DNA from: Melastoma dodecandrum
Taxonomy: Eukaryota > Streptophyta > Magnoliopsida > Myrtales > Melastomataceae
Direction of reading: 5' to 3'
Length of the DNA stretch: 64,000 nucleotides
Assembly: GCA_029817715.1 (NCBI GenBank)
Contig: JARUPY010000017.1
Coordinates: forward strand, 1-64,000
Part shown: positions 1-10,970 of the stretch, piece by piece
How positions within the stretch are numbered: the stretch's first letter is position 1
How the letters are laid out: each line of letters opens with the position of its first letter
Notes under the pieces: generated by a model
Database searches by the model: none
Seen by the model: only the letters and a program-made list of their open reading frames with translations
Told to the model about the DNA's origin: nothing
Translations under genes and position numbers: made by a program

Positions 1-1243
1 TATAAAAGAAAAACCTAAAAAAACATTTTCTTTTAAAAAAAAAGGAGGATTTTGATCAGAGGGAAGTCTTCGGCATTTGGCAATCGTTAGTGGTGTTTAA
101 CGTGTGTGCAAGTGTGCAGGACGGAGTCTCCCAGGCGAGAGTTCTCGCAGGAGGTAACTACAGGGGGGTTGAGCGTGGGTGAAGCCCGCTCCGGTGACTT
201 CGTTTGCGTACGAGATCTGAGAAGAACTAGATCGGAACTTTGTCCGTGACGTCGGACTGCGTACATCAGGGCCTGGGGAAGGGTTCGTTGGGGGCGGAGG
301 TAAGGCGTACAGAGTTTGTCGGACGAAGAGAAGGGGATATCCGTTAGCAGGGGTTCAGTGGTGAGGGACCTTCAAATCCTTCATGTTAGATTGGGTATAT
401 TTTGTTATCTGTGCGGTTTTGCCGCAGAGCTCCGTGCTTACATGGTCGTAGAGAGACAAGTCCACAACTCCCCCGATAGGCGTCCCAGCTTGCGCTGTCG
501 ATTCCGAAGGACTTGGCCAGGCAGTGCTGTCCGTCAAACGCGAGCGTGGGCGTACAGCAGGTCCAAGGAAGGTTTCTGCAGCAGGCGTAAGTGGTGAGGG
601 ACTACAACCTACTGTAGACGGTCTATGTCTTATTTGTTTTGCAGCGATTCAAACCAAAAAACACAAAAAGAGAAGCATATCAGAGGCGTCCAAACACGTT
701 GGAAAAAGCGTCATCGGATCTGTTCGCTAATCCATAGAAGGAATAGCCCGCTACAGAGTCACAGGCAGGCTAAAGCTTCCAGGCAACGTTCTGTGCTGGC
801 TCAAGTCTGGATTTTGATTTCCTTGTGATTCGACCTAGGTCACATCCTATAAAACACAGCAAGAGGAGTTTCTTGCATTGGTAAGCCTAGTCTTACCGAA
901 CCGTGGTCAAAGAAAATTGTTTTCTTACACCACAGAAGGTTTTACCTTCTACACTGTAATCTCTATACGGGTTATTAGTGGCGAAAAGTGAACATCGTAT
1001 AAAAGTGGACGTAGGTGGATTTCACCGAACCACTTAATAAAATTCCTTTGTGTCTCTCCACGACTCATTTCGAAGTCAATTTCACACGTTCCGTTAATTA
1101 CAGATGCTTGAAGGCTCTGTAAATTACAGTAAGTTACTTCCGCTAGTGAATGGGATTGTGAAAACGCGGTTAAGAAAGGAATTCCCTTAATTATACTTAA
1201 CCACTAAGTCACCCCCCTCTTAAGTGTAATCCTTTGGCCAACA
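1..1243 (+). mobile_element. 3' end of a Copia-type LTR (SIRE/Maximus-like), remnant
   Basis: The stretch ends with the signature CACCCCCCTCTTAAGTGT followed by GGCCAACA at 1236-1243. The complete LTR at 21.3-23.0 kb, read on its own strand, ends the same way (ACCCCCCTCTTAGTGCC, then ACACCAACA). Upstream at about 1000-1055 is a GTGGACGTAGGTGGA / CCGAACCACTTA block that I know from the R-U5 part of Copia LTRs. No primer binding site follows 1243, so this is a 3' LTR whose body lies left of the window, or a solo LTR. The start is outside the window. No reading frame here looks like a gene. Class assignment is by motif recognition only. Confidence 0.5.
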
Positions 1244-2700
1244 AAATCTATCGCTCGATTCTAAAATTGTTCACTCCACATCTCGAGTTGACTACCTCCT
1301 ATCAACACTCTCAATCTATCTGATCCACAAAATCCCTTCATCCGTCCTTAAAGACTGGTTCCCACACCACGCCACTTTGGACTCTCTCGCACTGCGACCG
1401 ATCATCTCGTCGATTTACCATGAACCGCACTGATAACGTCATGGCGTTAGAAGAATTATTTCGCAGATACTGAACCTTGCTTTGATAAAAATCTCTAAGA
1501 CACGCAGCGTGGAAGCCGTTTTTGAAGAAATAGGATACCAATATCTTCACATTGACATTCCAAACTATAAGTGATTGCACAGCCTCCCTCCCTCCTATAG
1601 AGGAAGGGAAATCCCCCCTCAAAGCGTGTTTCGCCTTTAATGTCTAAACAGCCCAATGGAAACAACGCTAAAAAACAATTATTTATAGGTCTGAGGTAGT
1701 ATGATAATAATCAACGATAAGATAATGAATCGACTATATATTTATTTGACATTCTCATACGCATGCTCTAAAAATCATCGATACTTGATAGTGAAATAGA
1801 ATTAAAAAAAATGAAAGCTAAAGGGATTTGATACCTGTTGGCGGCCATAGTTGTAGTTGCGGCATGTATAAGCGCCGGCGAAAATAGGAGTAGGACGTGG
1901 AAGGGACGGATGTATTCGTCTGCTGTTTTGATGTCACCGAAGGGTTCGTCTAACGGGACGGATGCATTTGTCTGCTATCAGAACGTAACATACGCATTTT
2001 GTTTCTGCTATCCAGACGTCACAGACGCATCATGTCGGAAGGGATAGATGCATCTATCTGCCCGCAGTCTTCAACATGCCTCCTCCTCGCCAATGCTTCG
2101 GTCTTGATCGCATTTCCTACGTTCCAATTATTCATATATCTCGCGGCCAAATATATCTGCATCAATTCCTCCCGCCGGGGTCAACATTAAGCTTCCCCGC
2201 ACGCGTTTTTAAGTTCCTTGGGCCTCGTTCGCCCTTCGTCCAGCAGAGGCAGACTAGGTGTGCTTCTTCTTCGGCACCACATGCAGCCATGCACAGTCAT
2301 ATTCCTACACAGACAATAAGTCCATTTTTTGTTCGTTCGCGAATATCATAACCAATATCTTCAATAGCTTTTAGAGCTCAGTCTTTTTCAATAAGGGGGA
2401 AGAAAAACTATAAAATATTAAAGAAAAATGGTTATATAAAATTTCATTCTATATGCTATACATTTAATAAACCTTGTTAACCTTATATTTTGAATAGGAG
2501 GGAACCAGTAATTTTTGAAAGCTTTATTAAATTGTACCATCCAAACTATACCGACAAGATATACACATCCCTATTGGAGAACACGAGATAATTCCTAATT
2601 TAACCCAAAAATATTATATTTTAATTATTTTACCCCGTGAGGAATTGTGACACCGTATAATACATGATATTTATATTATATTTTTATTTGTGCGTAGTAG
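1244..2700. other. Intergenic, no recognised gene
   Basis: Only short frames with no family signature occur here. Between about 1,900 and 2,040 a degenerate direct repeat recurs (variants of GGACGGATGxATTxGTCTGCT followed by a GTCAC-type word), three or four poor copies. The 2,400-2,700 part is very AT-rich. I see nothing else. Confidence 0.6.
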
Positions 2701-4810
2701 GTTTACGTGGGTTAACTAAAAAAAACAAAGATAAAAAGAAAGCGTTTTAATGAATGATATAATTGAACTGACCATCCATCAGTGAACGTGGCGAATCCTC
2801 AACCGTTGATTGAGTGAGGGCGGTCAACAGACATTGATCGTAGGGTAATGAAAGCGACTCACCAGAGAAAAGTCCGTTCCCTTTGCTCATTTTGAATAAA
2901 ATTGCTCTCTTTTTCCGTTAGGGGGTCCGTTTTTACTGCCCACACATCCCCCCCAATTCAAAAATTTTCTCTTCTAACAACATACGACGCCCCACCCCCC
3001 ACTCCTCCCCCGGCAGAATCTTCCTCGCTCCTTATTGACCTTCGCCTCGCTTAGGGCATCGGATCCGTCTACGGTGGGACTGTCGTCGCCCTGATTTGTC
3101 GATTCGGGTGCTCCGGTCCCCCACCCCGGCGGGGTTTTTTTTGTTCCCGGGGGGATATACCTCGTTCGTGTCGAGGTTTTTGCTCGAGGTGGTTCTGGTT
3201 CCGGGCGGAGTGTTGTTTTTTTTCTGTCGGGGGCCCCGCTCAGCTCCGGGTTGAGTTGAGTGGGAGTTCGTTGTTGGGATCAGTAGGATTTGGTTCGTCC
3301 GCCTTTGATTCAATTTTTTTTTTTTATTTTATATTTTGAAAATTTGCGGCTTTTTTTGTTAGTATTGGGAGACTAGGAACACAGAGTGCACAGTTTGATA
3401 TGACCGAGTTTGAGAGCGAGATGTAAGTTTAATGAGGTTTTTTTTGGCTCGATTTCTTTTTTTAAGCGGGCACTCTTCTTCGTAGGGTTTTTGGTTGATC
3501 TGGGAGGATGATAAGCAACTTCAGTTTAAAGTAACCTCGGGGATGGGAATGAGTAGTTGTTTCACTAACTTTCAAGATTTGCATTATTAAAGCTCTCCGT
3601 GGTTTCTCTGTGAGAGAATATGCATTTGTATCTCGGTATTGAGGGCTTGATGGTCTATTGCCTTTTATACTTGTTCTGTTCAATAAACGTGTGTATTTGA
3701 TGCCCATCTTTGGTTAGGAAGCTCAGTAGTACCCCCCCTTTTGGCCCCTTAGATGCTAGTTTGAAATAAGGAGGCTGGTGGTGGAGTAGATCGGAGGGCT
3801 GCGTCTTCAAGGGAGTGAGGAATCTTTACCGAATAGATTTTCAATTGCTCCGTGTGTGAAGAGGATGGAATGGCGGGGTACTCCATCCACGGCTCCTTTC
3901 TGGGGGGCCAGGGCCTTAGTGTACAGCATGTGCTCGGCCCACAACTGGGGTAATGCCCATGAACTGAAAGCTTGGTTGTCTTGATTGCTTTCCATGGGAA
4001 AATGTTTTTTTTTTTTTCATGATGGATCCTTCCAGAATGTAATCTTAGAGTCCTGATTTTAATTAGTGTCCTTCTAGTCTCCTTCAGATTGCATTTATTT
4101 GGAGCAAATTTCCAAAAGAAATATTGCTATTTTAGATTTGAAAAGAACTTACTTTTTTCGGTAGGAGAACAAGGGGTGGGGGTGGGCCCTGCAAGGCGTG
4201 TTCGGGACCAAGGGAACAGTGGACAGCTGGAGGAGGTGCTTGCTATTTTCTTCTCACTGCTCGTCCATCTGGGTTTGTCCAATGTTGTCTTCTTCAGGCT
4301 GGACTCCTTTAGACCTTTTTTCAACTAATTTGGGAGGAGTTGCATTCTATTGTAGGATGAAAATATTATGTCAGGCATGTTGAGCGTTTTCAAACGGGAA
4401 TGTATTGGAAAGAAAATCGGTACGTGTTGTTCTTAAAATTGGCCGTTTTTTCTCTTCTTCTTTCAGAGGACTCCGCTGGATTAAGGACTTTTCGTAATTA
4501 TCTCCTGTCATGAACAATGGCCACCAATAAAGTTCTCTCTAGTGTTAAGCCATATATGGGTTGCATGGAACTGTATGCTTCGAAGTCGATGATTTCCTCG
4601 ACCAAATAGTATATAATTTTACCAATTGCTATCGTAGTTTGTAACAAGGGGTATCACAATTCGTTGGACAGAGAATCAGCTCTACATGAACTAAAGGTTT
4701 CTGTAGTTGCTTTTTTAAAAATAAAAAAAAAAAATTGTTCGGTTTTTCATTGTAGGTTAACATGAGAGTGTCACATAGATATTACTGATGGAAATGGTTG
4801 CCTTTTGCAG
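2701..4810 (+). other. Presumed promoter and 5' leader of the MYB3R pseudogene
   Basis: A CT/GC-rich block at about 2,930-3,330, typical of plant 5' UTRs, precedes 1.5 kb of T-rich, intron-like DNA. The first clear MYB3R exon begins after an AG acceptor at 4810. I could not place the exon with the start codon or the first half of MYB repeat R1, so these may be lost or decayed. No other gene is recognisable in this stretch. Confidence 0.4.
2799..2809. promoter_or_regulatory. Palindromic MSA-like site (AACGG core)
   Basis: TCAACCGTTGA is a perfect 11-bp palindrome. Its reverse strand carries the AACGG core of mitosis-specific activator elements, which 3R-MYB proteins bind. It lies about 2 kb upstream of the first recognised exon of a MYB3R-type gene, so self-regulation is conceivable. 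One short motif is weak evidence. Confidence 0.25.
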
Positions 4811-7800
4811 AACTGGGAATGTTCTCGCAAAAAGTTTTCGGGACTGATGTACAATGCCTTCATAGATGGCAAAAGGTTCTGAAATCCTGAACTGTGTGAA
4901 AGGGTCACCTTGGTACGAAATGAGGTTATACCATGTAGACTCACGTTTCGCTTGTTTTTGCAATACTGTTTGATTTGGGTTTAGATTGTGATTACAATTT
5001 GGTTTTCCTACTGAAAAATCACTGGTTATTGCTAACCTCTTGGCCATACATTCTATTACTTTGATTATAGGAACGTACGAGATGATTAATTGAATTGATT
5101 AAAAATATGGACCAAAGAAGTGGTCTACAATTTGCTCGCGTAGGGGATTTATAAATGGACGAATTGGGAATGAAAAGCAGTGTCGGGAAAAGGTATGGAA
5201 TGGATTTTGCTTTCTAATCCTTTTTCTCGTTGACTGGGGACATTAACCATGGTTGTTATTCACTTTTAGTGCTATTGATCGTACCACGAGATATTCTCTT
5301 TTAGCACAACTCTTACTGATCTTGTCCGCCAGGTCTTTGAAGCTTTCACATGCTGAAAGAACGACACATTGTAAATCTGGCCATTAATCTCTGGTATTTT
5401 TGTTCCAAATGGACTGAAAAACCAAGTTGATTTCAGGTTGGGCACAATCATCTTAATCCTGCTATAAACAAAGAGGCCTGGGAACTCAGGAGGGAGGAGC
5501 TTGTTTTGATTCTGTGCTTCACACCAAGTACATGGAAACAAGTGGGCTGATACTCACAAAGTTCTATGCCCACTGGGCAGGTTTTGTCATTTCCCTCTGC
5601 TGTCATGAATTCAAATACTTATGTTCTTTTGGTATTTTTGGTACATTAATTATATTGTAATTTTATTGAATGAACAGGACGGATAATGCCATTAAAAATC
5701 ATTGGAACAGCTCTGTGAAGAAGAAGCTAGATTCCTATCAGGCTTCTGGCTTACTTGCTCAGTTCCCAGCTCTGCCCCAAGTTGGAGTTCCGAATCTGAC
5801 CGGTTACCTCTTCCTCATTAAGGGTGCTAAATAGTGGAGTCGACAGGTATGCAAAAGGTGGGATCGAGGCTGAAGAAATTTCAGAATGTAGTCAGAGGTT
5901 CAGCGTTAGATTGTTTCACAGTCTGCTAAAGGAGACCTGTCTTGATATTTATAGAGAGAAGTTCGAATTAGGTGATGAGACTGCCTTAGCAAATGAGGGG
6001 AAAACACCTGCCCAAGTCCAGCAATCATGTTCAGATCGGTATTATCCAGTTATGGAAGACGGCTCTCTTATGATTAGGGATGTTAAGTCGCAAATGAGTG
6101 GCTCGTCTGGCATACCCTATGAAAATTACTTTTATACAGATGCAAATGCTGCTGTTGATGGTTATAAGCTTGACATAAGTTATTTACCTGATGTCTCTTC
6201 GTTGGAAAGTGGGACATACATCATACTGGATTGGCCACACATTTGGAAGAGAGCAATCGAAACTTCAGTTTTCTGGATCAAAATGTTCAAGTTGTCGACA
6301 ATCTTGGCATTGGATCAGACTTCTTGCAGCAGATTTTAAATTCTGAAGATGAATGCTGTAGGATTTTATTTTTCTGATTCAATCGACGACAGGTGCTTTC
6401 CTCCTGACAATTCTGAGTTTAGTGGGCCCTCAGGTGGGTTGCATCCAGCAATCCCACGAGCATCAGATGAACCAGACATGTCATGCTCCCAGTCCATAGA
6501 TGATAAATCTTTTGCTTTGGACAATTTGGATCTTGAACCTGGTGTTGCTGGTACTACATTGTTACACACGCATTTTCCTGTAGGTTCTGTTTCTTCAGGT
6601 GCTCCCTGTGGTGAACCCTCTACCTCAACTTCCCCGTTACACTCTGGCGATGTCTATGCAAGAAAAGTTAGTGGAAAAGAAAGCGTGCCTGCTGGGGATT
6701 CCCTTGACGTTGAAATCCCTTTGAGAAATGCACTAGAAAGATTTGTTTTTGCCAATGACTCCGCCAGTTATCCTGTTAAGAAGGATTGTAGCTCTGGAGT
6801 GCATGAGCAGTTTGAGTTTTCCAATGATCAGTCTAGGTTAGTACCTGCTGATGTTTTCTCCGTGGAATCACATTCTCCAAGGACGTGTTCTTTGGAGAAG
6901 AATCCAACTGCGAGAGTTGAGAAGCACGACTCAGGTTTGCTGTGCTATGAACCTCCCCGTTTTCCCAGGTTTGATGTTCCATTTTTCAGCTGCGACCTCA
7001 TACAGTCCAGCAATGATGGGCACCAAGAATATAGTCCTCTTGGGATACGACAACTCATGATGTCCTCTATGAAATGCATTTCTCCATTCCGGTTGTGGGA
7101 TTCATCTTCACAGGACAAAAGCCCTGATTCTCCTCTGAAGAGCTCATCGAGGATCTTCAAATGTACAACCATCCATCATAAAGAAAAGACATCGTGGGAT
7201 ATTGTCTCCATTGTCTGACAGATGAATTGACAAAAGCTGGTAACGGACATTACTGTCAACTTAAGTAGAGACCTTTTCACAACTTGAAGGCTTTCTGAAG
7301 GAAGGTGATATCCAGAATGCATCTCGACTTTCACCATCTTCAAAGAATAAAAGTAATTTGGGCAAGTTATCAGAAGACAAGGAAAATGCCAATGCACATG
7401 TTGAGAACAGGCATCAACATGCAGGGGTGTTGTGAATCTTCATGTGATAAAAAAAGATGGAGTTGACCATGTCTTCCAGGGAGACCGTAATAAAATGGAT
7501 GAGGAAGGGGTTCTTACTGGGGATTCCAAGGGGAGTGATGCTGCAAATGTAGATTCTGCTTCCGAAGTGGTGAGTACATACTGGCAGCTAGATTTTTAAT
7601 CAAGATATGCCACTAACTGAAACTTCTGGTTTTTTGCTGATGGCTGATGTTTTTATTGCACTTGATCCCATTTCACACATCAAAACTGGGCATCTGATTC
7701 TTCATTTTTCTATATATCTCATCTGGCAATTCCAACTCCCTTGAAGCTCTAAGCTTTTTTCAGTCTATGCTTTTCCTCTTTGAGAATATCTCTTTGCTCC

Positions 7801-8908
7801 TGCAGGCCCAACTAGCTGGGATTCTGAGTGAACATGACATTCAACGACCTGCTGTTGTTTTCTCCAATTATCCATCAAAAACAAAGGACATATTGCATCT
7901 TTTGCAAACTCCACGAAAGCAGTGCCTAAAGAGTTTGGTGTCTTCAGCATCTAATGTTCTTGTCTCACCAAGTTCTTGTGGCAATTTCATCCAGTCAACT
8001 GATCCTGCTATTGATGAAAGAAAGCAGGAAAGTTGGATAGTTGCGGTCAAGCCATCAATTCCAATCCCTTCATCAGCAACAGCAGAAGGCACTGTCGAGA
8101 ATGCGTCAACTATGTAAGAAATTTCATTCTACTTTCGAAGTCATTTAGAGTGTTTCTCTTTATGTCTTGGTGCATCAGTTTTTAGATTGTTTAAGGTATG
8201 TGCTCTGAGCTGGGTCCATACCGGATAACATATTATTCATATTTCCCTTTTCTTTCGGCTCAGAGCATTCTTTTCCTTATGCACCTCGTGATTTTCTCAG
8301 GTTTGGTGGGACACCATTTAGAAGAACCATTGAGTCCCCCACAGCATGGAAATCTCCTTGGTTTATGAACTCCTTCCTCCCTGGACCGCGGATTGAAACA
8401 GAAATAACAATTGAGGTACTCTGAAACTGCTATATCCTTCTTATTTGCAAGGACATAATTATGGATAGAGTGGTCAGTGAGAGCTCACGGGTCTTATGTT
8501 ATCACATTCAGGACATAGGATATTTCATGAGTCCTGGAGATAAAAGCTACGACGCTCTTGGGTTAATAGAACATTTGAGTGAACATTCTGCCGCCACATT
8601 TGCCCATGCTCAAGAGGTGTTAGGCGGAGAATCTCCCGAAACAATTTTGAAGAAGAGTGCCGGGAAATCAAGTCAGAGGAACGGAAGTTGTTCTTTCTCG
8701 ACGTCAAATTCTTTGGTACGTGATATCTAAATTGTTCAGGCCCCTGTAGCTTGAAACTTCGCTCACTTATCTTCTGGCATAAATGCCTTTGAAGGATACA
8801 AAAATTGACGTGTTTCTAAATGGCACGCGATTCTCCAGGTGGAGTGTCGCACCCTGGATTTCAGCGAATGCGAAAACCCAGAGGAGCAGGTAAATCCGGA
8901 GGGGCGAT
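4811..8908 (+). pseudogene. MYB3R: Three-repeat MYB transcription factor (MYB3R), broken in its MYB repeats and middle exon
   Basis: MYB3R proteins bind MSA elements and control G2/M genes in the nucleus. Remnants appear in order: second half of R1 (4811-4911, TDVQCLHRWQKVL readable); R2 (about 5065-5194, tracts matching YGPKKWSTIA and KQCRE); the R2/R3 junction and R3 (about 5431-5566, WHNHLNPAINKEAW once one extra G is skipped); end of R3 (5678 on, RTDNAIKNHWNSSVKKKLDSY). A long middle exon follows (about 5.82-7.22 kb, frame changes near 6250 and 6345), carrying the conserved YSPLGIRQLMMSSM at about 7030. Near 7180-7240 come another frameshift and stops in the SPLSDR-IDKKL block. The last four exons are open with good splice sites: 7806-8114 (GILSEHDIQRP), 8301-8414 (TPFRRTIESP), 8511-8715 (DIGYFMSPGDKSYDALGL) and 8839-8908, stop TGA. 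Repeated indels argue for a pseudogene. Assembly error is the alternative, but neighbouring genes are clean. Confidence 0.8.
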
Positions 8909-9549
8909 GAGCGTCAGGCGCCCTTCGGCCTATTTATTGAAAGGATGCAGACAGGGAGGGAGAATAGCAAAAGCAAATTTTCGCACTTTGTAAACTAATA
9001 GGGGGGGGGGGGGCATACGGTGGTAGTAATTCGTTGTGATGGTGGTAGTCTGGTCTTCACTAAATGCTCTTTTTTAAAGGTCACTAGTTCAGTGGCTCTA
9101 CTTTGACCTAAAAGAATATCTTTCCTGTAGTCCGTTCTGAGTAAATTTGTAAATAAATCCAGTTTTTGGTTCTGGTTTCTGACTGTCTCGTATTAGCTGC
9201 AATCCTTTCTCTATCATTTAAAATATACATTTATTTATCTGATTAGTCATTGTTAATATTATTTACAATTTTATATTTAGTGGAGGTCGATTATGTTAAT
9301 ATATATAATAATAATAATAATAATAGTAACATTTTAGAGATGCATCGTGTCACCAACCGGCCAGAAACCTCTTAAATATATATATATATTTTTTTAATCG
9401 AGAGGGGGGGAAGGGACTGCAGCCGGCCGGATTCGGACATGATCTTGGCTTGTTCTAAACCCCAGCGAGCGACGACCTCCTGATTCGGACACGACATCAT
9501 AGACGTCTTCATCGTCCGCGTTTAGCCGTAACCTATTGGGGGAAACTAC
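8909..9549. other. MYB3R 3' region and DAAT upstream region with simple repeats
   Basis: This holds a run of 13 G at 9001-9013, an (ATA)n microsatellite at about 9300-9330 and a short (AT)n tract near 9376-9390. The C-rich stretch just before 9550 is probably the DAAT 5' leader. No gene is seen. Confidence 0.6.
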
Positions 9550-10970
9550 ATGGCCGCTCTCTCGTCAACCGTCTCGTACACCGAGCTGATGCCTGCGAAG
9601 CTCTTCTGCGCTCGCTCGCTCGGGATTCGCCCCAGAAGCGACGTCCCATTCTCCGGTGAGCTTACTACGATAATGATTGATCGATCTAAATTTGAATTAG
9701 GAGCTCATGTTGTGTTATGATCCGGCAGTTTTCTGCAGTCACCCATCGGGACTGCTGGTTCTTACCTGCTCTGAGGTAAGGCAATCGGGCGAAATGCCGT
9801 CCCTTTTTGGTTCAGAGTATATGGAGAACTGCGAATGTGAGTTTGATTTGCTCGTGGAATAGGCAATAGGAAGACTAGAAGCCAAGAGGAAGAGCTGGAA
9901 CGGGAAGCAGCGCTACCTTGCCATGTATTCAAGTGTCTTCGGTGGGATAGTGACCGATCCGGCTGCCATGCTTCTCCCACTTGACGATCATATGGTCCAC
10001 AGGGGTCATGGGGTCTTTGACACCGCTGCTATACTGGATGGGTCAGTGGTTCGGATTCGATGATAGCTCGAGATTGGTATGCCTTTTTCACTGTGAAATA
10101 GCTCCTGATTTGCATCCTCAGGTACCTGTACGAGCTTGACCAGCACCTCGATCGGATACTTCGGTCTGCTTCCATGGCGAAGATCCCCGCCCCTTTTGAC
10201 CGAGAAAGAGTGAAGGGGATTCTCGTGCAAACCGTTGCCGTCTCCAAGTGTAGGAAGGGGTCGTTACGGTATTGGCTATCGGCTGGGCCGGGGGACTTCC
10301 AACTGTCTCCTTCAGGGTGCCAGGAACCAGCTCTGTACGCAGTCGTAATCCAAGATGAGTCTCCGTTCGATTCGAGAGGGATAAAGGTTGTGACCTCATC
10401 TATCCCAATAAAGCCCCCACAGTTTGCTACGATGAAGAGCGTGAATTACCTCCCGAATGCACTTTCCAAGATGGAGGCCGAGGAGAACGCCGCGTATGCA
10501 GCCATCTGGTTGGACGCTGAAGGATTCGTTGCTGAAGGGCCGAACATGAACGTTGCATTCGTCACAGGGGAAAATGAGCTGTTGATGCCGCGCTTTGATA
10601 AAATCCTGAGCGGGTGTACCGCAAAGAGGGTTTTGAGTCTCGCCGAAAATCTGCTTCAAGAGGGAAAGCTCAAGGGGATACGGATGGGGGACGTTATGGT
10701 CGAGGAAGGGAAATTGGCGCAAGAGATGATGCTTATTGGCAGCGGAATTCTCGTTAAGGCAGTGATTCAGTGGGATGACCAGGTCATCGGCGACGGTAAG
10801 GGCACGAGATGTTGTTTGTACATCTCTCCGATGGAATTCGCTCGATTTAACAAGATGAATTCTACTGTTTTGCAGGGAAAGAAGGTCCTATTGCTCGATC
10901 TCTGCTAGAAGCCGTCATCAAGGACATGGAATCGGGCCCATCGTCAGTCCGTATCCCGGTCCCTTACTGA
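9550..10970 (+). CDS. DAAT: D-amino-acid aminotransferase, class IV PLP enzyme, plastid-type (DAAT)
   Basis: Pyridoxal-phosphate enzyme of the class IV (branched-chain/D-amino-acid) aminotransferase fold, related to Arabidopsis D-AAT (branched-chain-aminotransferase-like 3). It transaminates D-amino acids; relatives also show aminodeoxychorismate lyase activity. I assemble five exons, 9550-9655, 9729-9775, 9863-10041, 10122-10795 and 10876-10970, all GT-AG, giving an unbroken 366-residue protein. The first ~55 residues are Ser/Arg-rich and low in acid, fitting a transit peptide. Conserved blocks follow: LPLDDHMVHRGHGVFDTA, LYELDQHLDRILRSASMAK, RYWLSAGPGDF, the lysine region FATMKSVNYLPN (Schiff-base lysine), AEGPNMNVAF, LSGCTAKR and the MLIGSG phosphate loop. 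It ends in VRIPVPY, like its relatives. Exon 2 has an alternative acceptor at 9738. The gene looks functional. Confidence 0.93.

Noticed and set aside
3032..3707. Minus-strand frames of 93 and 81 codons upstream of MYB3R
   Set aside because: Low-complexity leader-like DNA with no domain; no start context or splice pattern.
9001..9013. Run of 13 G as a biological signal
   Set aside because: A homopolymer of this length is more likely mutational slippage or an assembly artefact; not counted as a finding.
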